DNA of 64,000 nucleotides, from positions 1 to 64,000 of the forward strand of contig JALLLS010000101.1 in assembly GCA_025094145.1 (NCBI GenBank), in the 5' to 3' direction. The translations under genes and the position numbers were made by a program. This document shows, in pieces, positions 10,841 to 24,059 of the stretch. How positions within the stretch are numbered: the first letter of the stretch is position 1; each line of letters begins with the position of its first letter. The DNA is from Spinellus fusiger (Eukaryota; Mucoromycota; Mucoromycetes; Mucorales; Phycomycetaceae). The notes under the pieces are model-generated. The model did not search any database. It had not been told where the DNA came from and was given only the letters and a program-made list of their open reading frames with translations.

Positions 10841-13252
10841 GGGAGACGATAAAAAAGAGAGAGAAAGAGTGAAAAAGTGAAATGAAAGAGGAAAGGAGGT
10901 GCTTTCAAAGGATCAGTGCACAGGAAAAGCGTATCTGACGCTGCCAAAACTTTTAGCATGTCCAACTCCGCCATGACAGAAAAAGTATTTTGAAACTCAT
11001 GAGTGTTCTTCTATCATATTGGATAAGTACAAGGTAAGGGTCTCTACTGGCTATGAGACTGTGTAGCTATGTCAGTATAAAAAAGATTCTCCACCTGAAA
11101 AAGCAGAATGAACCATTTGGATGGTACTAGTGAATCATCGATGGTTAGTGATGGTAATAAGTATAGTTTATTCATAAGTTATTGGTGCACTATTAGCAAA
11201 AAAAAAGAAATGGACCGATAAATAAGCTTAAAAATGGCACATAAGTAATTATTAAAAAAAAACAATAAGTATTTGTTGATCCACTTGGATTTAAATATAG
11301 CAAGAGTAAGAGAAAAGATTGAGGAAAATAAGTCGGTCTATCTTATGGAGTAATATACCAGGACCTACAATAGTACTAATGTAGCGATATCTATACAGGA
11401 CATCTTGTATAAAAGACAAGCTTATAGGGTTTATTAGACAAAAGCCCCTTATAAATAGTAGACAATTTATTTTGAAAAAATTCTACAATTTTTTAAAGAA
11501 AAGTTGCTATAAAAACCCGTGAAAATTGTGTAGCAATAATAAGTGAGAGTAATAAGTGATTGAAATAGAGAGGATTGAGGAACTATTTTCACATCCCTTT
11601 AATACACACCTAAAGATTTTTGGGACATAAAAATACACGAACAATAAGATAACATTCTTTTTATGATTGGCTGTTGTGTTTAGAAAAGGGTATTTTTGGG
11701 GAAAATATAGTATAGAAATGTAGTATGGTGTCGTGATATTACTTTCTTTTTATGGATAGCGGCATCTCTAGTGGAAAAGCCAGCTAAAAGAAGAAAGAAA
11801 TGGACACATTCCATTACATTTCAATAATATCATAGTTGGAAGTATTAGCATATAAAATATAGTATAAAAGAAGTATTGAATTGAATGAATAAAGACCAGA
11901 GTTCTACTACACGTTTGACTGTCCGGATTTCCTTTGATACCTAAGATCAAAGACGACAATGGTTCCAAAAAAGACTTATATGTATCTTGGTTTAGTGCAG
12001 CGATAACTACAATGGATTCCTTTCTGATGTTTTGGTGGATTGGCCACTACTAGCTAGCTGTTTGTTTGAATGTTGTTGATTAATAAAGATTAAAAGCTTT
12101 ATTCTACGAAATGGGAGTAAACTGTTGAAGATGTATGTCCTGACAGATAACTCGGCTGCTTTCACTTCATCAGGCCTCAATTCCTCATGGAGCTTTATGA
12201 ACTTTCTTGACTTGATTTCAATAGCACTTTAATTGCTAGTGTATCGGTATGTTCTTTTGTTTTCTACGGTGCTATCTTCATGCATACAATAAAGTAAATC
12301 ACAAAGATCAAGGTCAATCAACACACACTTGCTGATACTAGCTGCCAAATCTTCCTTTTCAATCTATGAGTGTTCAATATACGCGTATCTATTGTCATAT
12401 AAGATGGTATAAATATTCTTCTCAGCAGAAACAGTTGAAAGGCTTGTCTTGAAGAACTTCACACATGCTTGATAGCTTATAATAAACTTTCAAATGATTT
12501 GGGGTGTTTGCTTTGCAGTCATAATAAATAGAGTCTTTGGAAAATGGATAGTTCATAGGATAAGAGCTAAAGATGTCATGAATCATATCAATATCATGAA
12601 AAGAGAAGAAATCTTTTTGCAGACAGTACAGATGAAGATTTTATTCTTCTTGAATCTGATGGTAGAGAATGACATAGTAAACAGGATTTCAATTGAGATT
12701 AGAAAGTAAGGGAGTTGTTTGACTTGTGAGTTTTGACTTATTAATTATTGGAAAGTGTAGGTTAAAGTGTGTATACCTCACCAAAATGAAAATATTTTCT
12801 ATTCTTTTGTCTGTTATTATTTTGTTATTTCTCACAGAAACTATTCACTTGATACCCAAGTACGTGTCCAGATGAGCATAGCTGAGCAAGGTAATGTGCC
12901 ATTATTAACAAAGCAAAACAATAGAAGGAGGTGATAGACACTACCAAAGACTATTCTAGTGATAAAAAGGTAAGCAGTGTCTTCATCTGGGCTTGAGTTC
13001 ATTACAACCCATAAGACATAGCACTGACTCTTCTTCTAATAGATGTTATATGGATTATTATTCTTAAGATAAGTATTAAGTACAAGGTAGGCATACCATC
13101 TCTCTTGATGAAATTATTACTAATACACTCTTCTGTTATTAGATAAGCAAAGACTCTCGAATCAGTCTTAAGTGGTCTTCTTCCTTCTATACTGTCTAGG
13201 GTCTCTAGGGTATACTCCTGAGCATATTTATCTATATCCCAAGAACAAAATA
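10841..13252. other. Start of gene-poor AT-rich island
   Basis: The first 150 bp or so is probably the Rxt2-like promoter. Beyond it no supportable gene: open frames are short and lack domains. The motif AGTGATGGTAATAAGTA at 11147-11163 recurs exactly at 15717-15733, and a relative occurs near 11535-11555. Confidence 0.55.
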
Positions 13253-13958
13253 TTAGACATTAGCCATATCATTATAATAAATACTTTTATTCATAAGTAG
13301 TCTATTTTGTTGATAATACAATTTGATAGTGAGGTATTCTACAAAATCCCTAGCTTCTGTTATCCCTTTCTTTAAATGCTCTGTCTCATCAAACATACTA
13401 GGCTTAACTATGTCCTTGACTACAGCCCAAAACTGTTTAGTTGGATTAAGCTCATGAGAGTAAAGAAGAAGATAGATGGCTGTATAGCTACAATCTAGTA
13501 TGATGATATAGTTCCTAATATCGTGTGTGAGATGGCTCAAGTAGACGGTTTTCCTACTATTGTTGGTGTGCCACTAAGAGAGCGGGAGTAAGGGCTTCTC
13601 ATGTTAATATCAAACTCTGATTCATCCACAAATACATAGTTATGCAAGAGACTCATGACAGAGTTCTTGACCCACCTTTGTATCCAAAGATAGTGTCTCT
13701 CAATAGCGTTGGGATAGTTTCTTGCAAGAGGTTGAAAAGTAGGCCTCTTCACAGTCAGGTTACATTTATGTAGTATAAAGTCTCCAACACAAGTTGTTTT
13801 GTGGTTAATACCCTCAAATGCCCAAGTTGAGCTATCCATTGCATCCTGTCTTGTTGTTTGCAGATATTTATCAAAAACTGAATTAAGCGGTTCTTATGTT
13901 CTTGTTGAGGCTGTGAGCATTCTCTATTAAACTTCTTTTTTTTGCATATATTCCACAC
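13253..13958 (-). pseudogene. IS630/Tc1-type transposase relic
   Basis: Three overlapping minus-strand fragments in different frames together give the back half of a DDE transposase. The upstream one contains VFVDESEFDINMR (first catalytic Asp) and GTPTIVGKPST. The downstream one has ILDCSYTA, where Asp is kept but the usual DNAPIH pattern is lost, and SHELNPTKQFWAVVK (the last catalytic Glu position, usually NPIEQFW, reads Lys here). Frame changes at about 13540 and 13800 and the missing N-terminus show it is inactive. It belongs to a different lineage from the two elements at 5.2-7.4 kb. Terminal repeats were not found. Confidence 0.8.
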
Positions 13959-16374
13959 AAAATCTTCCTTGAATTTTCTAGCCCATAAGCATACAGTACA
14001 TAGATGAAGATGAGCTTTGTGGGTAGAAGGGGCAGCTTTCTATAGTTTGATTCGATTGAAATAATAATAAAAATGGCCTTTTTTTAGATGAAATGTTATA
14101 TGTTTTTTTTTGCAGTGGTTTACTCTTTACATTATCTTCTCCATGTGCTCATCAAGTTCTTCATTTTATTTAACAGGAAAAGGTTTCTGTAATGATCAAT
14201 ATCAGCTCAATGTCCTCGTCCCAAAACATCGTCTCATTTCCTTGTTCATCGTCATATATTTAAAGAACTGCTTATTTTGTTTATTTCAAACAGGAAATAA
14301 AGACTAGAATCTATACTTAACACAAAATGCCATCTAAATGCATTTCTTATACCTTTACCATATATGTCTGAAGAAGACATTGTCGAGGTGTATCTGCCCA
14401 TTATTCAAATCATGGAGTTGGAGGCAAGGATGTTCTCTTTGAGTTTGAACAAAAAGGAAGTCTACTTGATAGAGTATCTATATTCTTTTAAATTTCCTCA
14501 ACCACCATAACAGTTGAAGTCGGGAGAGCTTGCATCTTTGATCAATGGCCTTGAGTTGAGGTAAATACAAGCACGAGAGTTTATTTACTGCCAAATAAGA
14601 TACAGAGTCCTTTATTTTATTTTTAAAGAAATGGTGAACGACTTGGAGAGAAGCACTAATGATGAGCAGATTGAAAGAAAGAAAGAAAAAAAGGATCTTG
14701 TATGAACAGAGTCATGACTGAAGAGAGAAAAAGAAAATTTATAATCAAGGAATGGCTGAGTGATGTAAATTGGGATGAGGAGAGCGATGGTAGTGACTAA
14801 GAGATTAATGACAATGATAGTGACAAGAAGAGCGATAATAATAAGTGTTATAAATGTGAAGGTTTCTCCTCCACTAAAAAATACACAGGACAGGAGAGTT
14901 ATCTATCCCTGGGTTTACTAAGAGGTTATTGTTTTATGACTTGGATCCGTATAACTTATAGAAAATATGTATAAAAGTAGCCTTGGGTTCATAACTATAT
15001 AACCTTGAGAAATAGATTCTTTTCATTCAACAGTCATGTATGCATAGAGTAACTAAAGTAGCCACTCCATACCACCCTATCCAACTCTACTACATTATAT
15101 TTCAACAGTTGAATACATTCGTATTAATAAAAAGAAATTAAGCCCTATATGAATCATGTGGATGTTGGCTATGATTAGAAGTATGACAGTCGTATTTGAA
15201 AGGGTATTTCTTGGACACAACAGGATTATACATTGACAATGATATTGTGCAAACCCATACCATTAATAAAGTTAATATATATATATATGTATATATCAAA
15301 GAGAGAGTCCAGAAGCAATGATATTCTTCTCTATAGACCTGCTTGAGCTAAATCTAATGAAGAGTCTTTAGTCTTCAATTTAGGGCAAGAGAAGTATGTT
15401 CTACTCTCATGATGGCTTGAAAATGAGTGTCCGAGGCATCCAACGAGATAAGATCCTCTCATCTCATGAACGTTGGCCAACACTATGTAGATATGTTCGA
15501 TGAATGTCTCTGGATGGAACTTCTCTAATCAACTATCTCTGGACATTGTTAATAAAAATTATTTTGAAGATATCTGATGTGTACTAAAAACGCTATTTGG
15601 TCTAATCAAATACGCGAATTGAGTGCTTTTAAAAGCATCCATTGGGATGTTCAAAAGCACAAACTAATTTTAAAAGGTATCATTTGGCACTGGAGGCACT
15701 GTAGGTAGTGATAATAAGTGATGGTAATAAGTAATTATAACTCGTGATTCTTAATTCTTAATGCGTAGTAACTAATGAGAATGAATAGCAAGTGGTAATA
15801 ATTGTTATTAAACACTTTATAGTGGGGTTTCCAGTCATTGTGATATGGTGACTGAGATGAATTACTCTTTACTCTATATTAAACACTCTAATGCCATGTT
15901 AGTCCTTTGTCATGTCTCGACATCATTGAGGGATAGATGAGAGGCGTATTATGGCACTTATAGAGAGCCCATCTATCTGTTATAGCATGGTTCAGTAGGC
16001 ATTCCAAATATACACACACTGTGCCTGACAGTCTTACCTATAGATAGAGGAGCAGATCAGGCAGAAAAGAGTGCCATGAATGTATAGATAGAACTGAGTG
16101 CATACAGTTATAAGGGGGAGGGGCAAATCAGACACCAGAGATCAGACACCAGACACCAGACATTTAGGCAGTGGGGGATGTGTGGATCAGAATAATGGGT
16201 GTATCTCTCGATAGACACCTACGACCAGATCTGTGGACTCCTTGGAGAGAGCTGAATATAGTAAAAGAGTAAGCACCAAGGCCTATCCCTCTTCTTTGGA
16301 TGACAGAGTATATAAAGGCCTGCCTTGTATGCCTTTTTCTATTATTATTATTATTCAATTCTTCTCTACATAAC
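13959..16374. other. Gene-poor AT-rich island, right part
   Basis: No supportable gene. There are scattered short open frames, a TA dinucleotide run near 15275-15297 and the second exact copy of the 17-bp AATAAGT-containing motif (15717-15733). The segment near 16130-16165 has a small tandem repeat of CAGACACCAGA. Base composition and lack of coding signal fit degraded mobile DNA. Confidence 0.5.
16309..16317 (+). promoter_or_regulatory. TATA box (TATATAAAG)
   Basis: A consensus TATA element 58-66 bp upstream of ATG 16375. Its position inside the longer open frame starting at 16300 argues that translation starts at 16375 instead. Confidence 0.55.
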
Positions 16375-16743
16375 ATGCACTTATCTTCTCTCCAACAACA
16401 ACTCTTCTCAAAGTGCCAGCGTCGCTCATCCCAGGCTACATCCAAACAAAACACCCCTTCTACCAAATCAGGCCGCACCTTCTCATTGGCCTCTGCTCTT
16501 CATCGAGTCAGGGGATTGGTTTTGACTAAGAAATCCACTCACCAACAACTACACTCTCTATCTCCACCCCGTGCTACCTCCCCAGTTGTATACCAAAAAC
16601 AATGCCGCAAGTCTTTCTATAGCAGTGACTTTTCTTTACCTTCTTATTGTGAATCCTCAAAATCCGATGCTCTGGAGTCACTCATCTTTGACCACCCCTC
16701 AGTGACTGTTCGTATCAGCCCAGCTGCTTATGTCTCCTGCTAA
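16375..16743 (+). CDS. Small orphan protein
   Basis: Open frame of 122 residues from ATG 16375 (MHLSSLQQQL) to TAA. It is Ser-rich and basic in the first two thirds, ending with a hydrophobic SVTVRISPAAYVSC tail. An upstream in-frame ATG at 16300 would add a hydrophobic leucine run but would place the TATA box inside the gene. I do not recognise the family. The isolated position next to a TATA box suggests a regulated short gene, but this could also be a chance frame. Confidence 0.45.
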   Translation: MHLSSLQQQLFSKCQRRSSQATSKQNTPSTKSGRTFSLASALHRVRGLVLTKKSTHQQLHSLSPPRATSPVVYQKQCRKSFYSSDFSLPSYCESSKSDALESLIFDHPSVTVRISPAAYVSC

Positions 16744-18182
16744 ATTCCACTGTTCCATTCTGTGCTTCCACTGTTTATAGTGTATTTATAGTGTTTATAG
16801 TGTATCTATCTGCATCTGTATTGCCACCCCAAAAAGAAGTATTCTTTGTATATCTCATCCTTCTCTCCCAATAAAAAGTGTACTATCCACTTTGTTTCCA
16901 ATCATATTAAAACAATTGACTTATTCATAAATTCAAATACTACTCCAGTGAAGTTATAAAATGCAATAAACTGACCATAGCACGTGTTCTTTATAAATAC
17001 AACCATTGCCTATGTTTTGTTTTATCTCATAAAGATGTACCATAGATAGATAGATATATATATGTATAGAATGGTTTTAATAAAAAGAAAAAGAAAAAGA
17101 AAGTCAATAGCAGAGCCTATTCAGGGCACTTTACACTAGAATGCCATGCAACATCATGGCGTTGTGCTCTCCTTCATAGTGTTAATACACAATCCAATAA
17201 AAAGATGATCTGTTCACTGTACATTACCAACACTGATAGCCACAGTAAAAATAGACCCCCTTTGCCTTGACATCTACAAGATGAACACAAAAGACACTTT
17301 TCATTGCATGAATTTCCTTCTGTAACTCCGTTAGTCCATGGCTGCCACTGTAGTAAAGACCCCTGTAGTAAAGACCACTGTCCAGACAGAACAAGATGGA
17401 GAGTCCATCTTCTACAACAGAACATCACCCCGTCTTGCCTATCAATGACTTGTGTCTACTTCTAATTGTGCCACACTCGTGTTCTAACCTTTCTTTACTA
17501 AAGATCTATTCATCTATGATTTCAATCCAGCCAATCGTATGGCATCCATTAAGAGTACGTCACGTGGAAATAGGAGAGTTTCATATCAGATGGGTTAAGT
17601 GGACATTCGATAAAAGCAGTCCTCTCCTCGTACAGCTGTCATCTGCCACTTCTTGACCCAATTCCTAAAGTCATTTCAATGTTACACTATTACCCTAACC
17701 AACCCTTGACTGAAAATTATGCTGATCACTTTATACCCTTTCCATAAGCACAGTCGCTGTTTGAATATAACAAGAGGCTTCATCTTGAATATGGACACTC
17801 TATGGAAGGGGTGTTTATTGCTGACTACAAGTTTCTTTCTCTTCCTTTTCTTTTGTTGTTATCCACTCAAATGAGAAGAATTCATGTTCTCTTATTGGCT
17901 ACTCGTTTCTATGAACAGTCCTTGGTGTGGTTGAATGTCTTCTTTCTTTTCTGGCCTTCACCCCATCCAAGACATGTCATCTTCAACTGTCGGCACTTCA
18001 ATTCATCAACTCAAGAGGGATTACCTGATTCTAACAAGATGAGATGAAGCCAGCGTACAAGCGGAGATGATCTGAAGTATTTCCACATCAATGATTGGAC
18101 AAGTGTGGGAAAATTTTTTTGTTCAATTCCTATAAGTCTATGGGATCCGCCTGCATCTTGTTTTTTTTCTATACTACACAAA
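16744..18182. other. Spacer and upstream region of adenosylhomocysteinase
   Basis: No supportable gene. A T-rich run ends directly at ATG 18183 and is probably the leader of the adenosylhomocysteinase mRNA. Confidence 0.55.
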
Positions 18183-19716
<1,534 letters not shown>

Positions 19717-20151
19717 GTGTGGTGGACTCTTATAGAAAAGAGAATAAGGTGTCTTTGCTTACCTATTTACTTGCTATTTCGACACCCCGTCTTATTATTT
19801 CTTATAGCTCATCATTGAATGTAAAAAAAAAATTAATCGTAATGTCTTTTCTTTTTTTTTGTTTTAAAAATATATATACTTGATTCAATGCATTACATAA
19901 TATAATGCAAAAACTTATCTGTTAAAAGTGCATGTATAACGTATGAGGAGATTTGTGTTTATTTAGTAGAACAGAGGGAGAAGGAGAGTGTGTGTGTCTG
20001 TTGGATCCATCCACTGGAAACAACACCCCTATAAGACACATCAACAGAGTAGCAGAATAGCACACAACAAGCAGAATAATAATAAAATAATAATAGTAAT
20101 AATAAATCAATGGTTTATAATGGAATAAAGCACCCGTCAAGACACACTCCT
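19717..20151. other. Intergenic region between two convergent genes
   Basis: Holds the 3' regions of adenosylhomocysteinase and of the Rsc4-like gene; AT-rich, with an ATT/AAT trinucleotide patch near 20070-20108. Nothing else seen. Confidence 0.6.
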
Positions 20152-23100
20152 CTACCAAGCGGATACAATAAATAATACATAAGTTTGGCTTCGGTAGTCA
20201 GGAATAATGGTCTCTGGCTGTGTGATGTTGGCTGTAATATTGATCTTGATGGTATTCATGCCTTTGGACAAGGTACTTATCCAACACGGTGAAATAGTGT
20301 CTTGGTTAGATTCTTCTATAAGTTTGAGCTTGTTGTTGTTTTGAAGAACAGTAATAGCCACACGTTTATGTTCTGTACGCAACACTTGGAGTAGATTTGG
20401 CATGATTTTGATGGTTTGTATCTTAGAGGGAAGGGTCATACTATGGCCCATATAGTCTCCTTTCACAGAAATAGAGAATGGCTGGTCTGTGGAGGTGATG
20501 GTTGTATTGTTCAGCATACGCACTAACAGAAAGAAAGGAAAAAGAAACAAACACAGGCCATGCATGAGTGGCTTTAGACACTAACACATGTCATCTACCT
20601 TTGTGCATGTCTGAATGAAACACTTGAAAGAACTTTAGACTTGCTGATGAGATCTGAGCAAGAGAGGGGTCGTGTTGCATCTGGAAATTGTTCTCCACCG
20701 TACTGTTCATGCGCATGTACACTTCCTGGGCAATACGCTCTGCAGGCAGACGAGCCCCATGCGACATGGTAAACACAGTTCTGTCTGGCACTGGGTAGGA
20801 GGGTGTAACATGAGGCATTTGCATACGAAGCTGACTTGGCATTTGCATTGTACGGGGAGGTAATCCAGGCATAACCCCAATATTCACAAGTGAGCGCGGG
20901 ACAGGATGAGTGTTTAGACTCATTAATTCTGGCTCAGTGCTACTTTCTACACTTGTTCTCATCTTGGGCATAGGACGTTTGTTGCGTCTCTTCTCATCTG
21001 AAGAACTGCTTGTATCAAACGGACGGTCGGCCAATAGCATTGTCATAACATCCTTCTCTTGACTCACAGGCACACCTTCCCTTGCCATTGACCTGTCCTT
21101 CAATCGATACAACAGACGCTGCACTATCAGTGACTGTAATGATGAGTTAACACTTACGAGGAGTAATTTAGCATCTCTATAGACACGAGAACCAGGCTCA
21201 TTGTAATCCAATGCATTCTGGAATACGAGCTCCATATCAGCCATCCATTCTGCTAGATTTTTGTAAGCACAGGCATGCATTTTATCCTATCTAATGTTAG
21301 ATGATCCAGTAGACATCTTTTTTCTTTCTTTCTCAGTGCTTACATCCACCATGGCGAGGGATCTGGGATCTTTGATCAGTCTGAAGTAGTCTGGATACTC
21401 TTTACGTCCAGGAAGTGTCTCGAATATCTCAGAATACAACCGTCCGCTATAAGACTGTCAGTTTCATTCTTCCTCCTGATCTTCTATCCCATTCTCTTTT
21501 ATCCTACTCACTTGTTGTCTGTATGGGTTCTGATAGAATGGAAGAGATCCTTCATATACCCAACAGGATCAAAATCATCCAAGTCAATTTCTTCTATAGG
21601 TCGAAGGGCAAGTAAATGCTCACTTTCACTTTTGGGAGGTCGGCCTCGTCTTTTCTTAGGAGGCGTTTCTGTGTGTCCTTCATGATACACTTTTGCAGGA
21701 TCAGCTAATAACTGAACTGATTCTACAGGTTTTATCTGCTGCTGCTGCTGCTGCTGAGGAGGAGGAAGAGGAGGAGGAGGTTTCAATACTAATGTTGTGG
21801 GCAGTCTTTCTTCTACAGTCTGTGCATGGTGTGTCTGTGGTTGTGATGGTTGTGTCTGTGGTTGTGGATCGGTGGCCTTTGTCTCTATGAATTTTGTTTC
21901 TACAGTCTTTGAGGGTTTAGACTACTCATGTTATCAAGTGTGAATTGCTCTGTTCTATCGGATAGTTTCTCCTGACCACCAAAAGACTACTTACAGGAAA
22001 AGGGCCCTTTAACAGACCAATCCACTTTGGATCCTGTGCATCGGATACAACATCCAAGGGTATTTGTCCATGGATGTTTCTTGCCTTTATGTTTGCACTG
22101 TAGTTCTCAACCAACATTCTTACTACCTTTTCTCTGTCTACTCATCAAAGAAAAGAAAAAAAAGAAAAAAAAAAGAGTCAAAAGAGTCACTTTTTCTTTT
22201 GTTTTCTCTACACACCTCCAAAGGCTGCCCATCCCAAAGGAGTGGCCGAGTACCAAGTATCACTCAATTCAACATCAGCACCACAGCCCAGCAAGGCCTG
22301 ACACACTTTAACATCCCCATAGTAAGCAGCAGAATGAAGAGGGCCCCATGTGAAGGTGTCGTTGAACATTTCCACTTGCACAAGTTCATTGGGATCCAGA
22401 GTAGGATCAGAAGCAAGTAAATCCAGTGCTCTTTTTGTTTCTCGTTTTGTAATAGCTGTCATAAGAGTATGAAGCACAGTGTCTATTTTGTTTTTTGTTT
22501 TTTTTCGTTATTAATATTTACATATTTACATACATAAAGAAGAGAATCATTCTTTTCTTTTCTTTGCTGTAGAAAGTGAAATTGTTTACCTTTCTTGGGT
22601 GTCTGCTTCTCTACTGCCTTGAGTTTAATGGCCTTGATTTTGTTTTCTGGTTGAGATCTCCGATTCTCAAATGCTTCTCTAGGGAGTTTAAGGACTGTTT
22701 TGATTCGACTACTATTGCTGCTGTTGCTCATACTGCTCATACTGCTCATACTACTAGTGGTGGTTGTGGTGTTATTGCTGCTTGTAGAGGCTGTTGTGGA
22801 GGCTGTTGTGGGTTTTGTAGATCTATCATGCCTGTCTCTCTTTATCCCAGGCTGCCAGGATTTTACAAATTTCTATGGCCCCATGTCAGCTTTCCCTCCT
22901 TTATAGATTCTTTTTCTTCTTACCTGTATTTGAACAGCATCATCAAACACCTGTGATTCCTTCCTATTATACTTCTTTGCATTGGCCACCATAAGTTCAA
23001 TATCAGACTTCAATTGAGCAAGACTAGTGTAGTCTCTCTGATCTATTTTTGTCTACAAAGATCCCCTTGTGTTAGTCCCACTTTTCTTTTTTTCTTGTTG

Positions 23101-23647
23101 TCTTGCCTTGATAGTGCTTATTGCAATGGGATGTTTAATAACATCATAGTAGTCACTGTAGAGCCGCTTGGAAGGGAGTTGCATAAAGTGAGTGCATACC
23201 AGATACTCTTGACTAACAATAAAGAAAGAGATCCTTCTTAGTTTTAGCAGTCATACAATGCCTACTCTTCAGGATCCACCAGTTCACAAAGAAGTTGTAT
23301 AAGCTGACTGCATAGCACCAGTACATTGTCTTCTTGTATGTCTCCCTCTTCAAAGGACTACACAATAGGTGTTGATCCCACCCCACACAAGTCAATAGTA
23401 TTGGTCAGTGAGTGTGTTGGTCAGTGCATAGAGACTCCACAGAAAGAGGAGGGGGGGAAAAGAAAAAAGAAAACACACACACACTCTCTCTCTCTACACT
23501 TGAAGTTGCAGTCCATTCACACCGGGTCTTGGATATGCAAGTCATTTTTACCTTGTCATCCTTTCTTAGTCTTTTGTGCTCTCTATAGTCCTTGTCAACA
23601 GCATGGTGTCGTTTTGGTCTTCCTTCCATGACTGCTTCATTATCCAC
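20152..23647 (-). CDS. Rsc4-like chromatin remodeller subunit: bromodomain, ankyrin, AT-hook, bromodomain
   Basis: Eleven exons agree in phase: 23647-23552, 23357-23266, 23212-23107, 23052-22924, 22872-22590, 22482-22216, 22137-21995, 21921-21512, 21446-21344, 21286-20599 and 20522-20152, giving about 895 residues. A first bromodomain (about 40-140) has LPSKRLYSDYYDVIKHPI and NAKKYNRKESQVFDDA. Ankyrin repeats follow (GPLHSAAYYGDVKVCQALL; ARNIHGQIPLDVV), then an AT-hook (KKRRGRPPK). A second bromodomain has PGRKEYPDYFRLIKDP and NALDYNEPGSRVYRDA. The C-terminus resembles the Rsc4 tail. Bromodomains bind acetylated histones; Rsc4 works in the RSC remodelling complex. One intron uses a GC donor (23106). 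A possible extra 24-nt intron lies at 21157-21134; removing it gives 887 residues. Confidence 0.85.
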
Positions 23648-24059
23648 ATGTCATAATAACACAAGACAATAACAAAGCATAAAGAGAGAAAGAGAGAGGA
23701 GAAAGAGAAGAAGAAGAAGTGTCAGTGCTTCTAGTTTCTTATTCTGTAGTGTATCAACAGTGAACAATAACAAGCCAACGTTGCCCCCATAGTTTTCTCC
23801 CTTCCAACACAGGCAAGTCATTGTCCTCTTTTCTTTTCTTCTTTCTTGTATAAGTCCATGTCTATCCCACCCATTCACCACCAGTGAACATGGATGGAGC
23901 TGTTCTATTGATCTAATTCTCTACAGATCCACACCTATACCTACCTCTAGTTTACAAAAATAGAGATAGATAGTTGTAGTGGTATAAGAAAGACAAACAC
24001 GTAGACAGAGAATAGCTGACTGGGTTTGAATAACAGTCCTGCCAATCGTATGTTTGTAT
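23648..24059. other. Promoter region of the Rsc4-like gene
   Basis: Contains the 5' flank of the Rsc4-like gene and the 3' flank of the subtilisin gene, both minus strand. A GA-rich patch lies at 23680-23720. No gene seen. Confidence 0.55.

Noticed and set aside
16300..16374. Extended N-terminus with a leucine-rich segment for the small 16.4 kb ORF
   Set aside because: It overlaps a TATATAAAG box and a trinucleotide run, so these bases are more likely promoter and leader.
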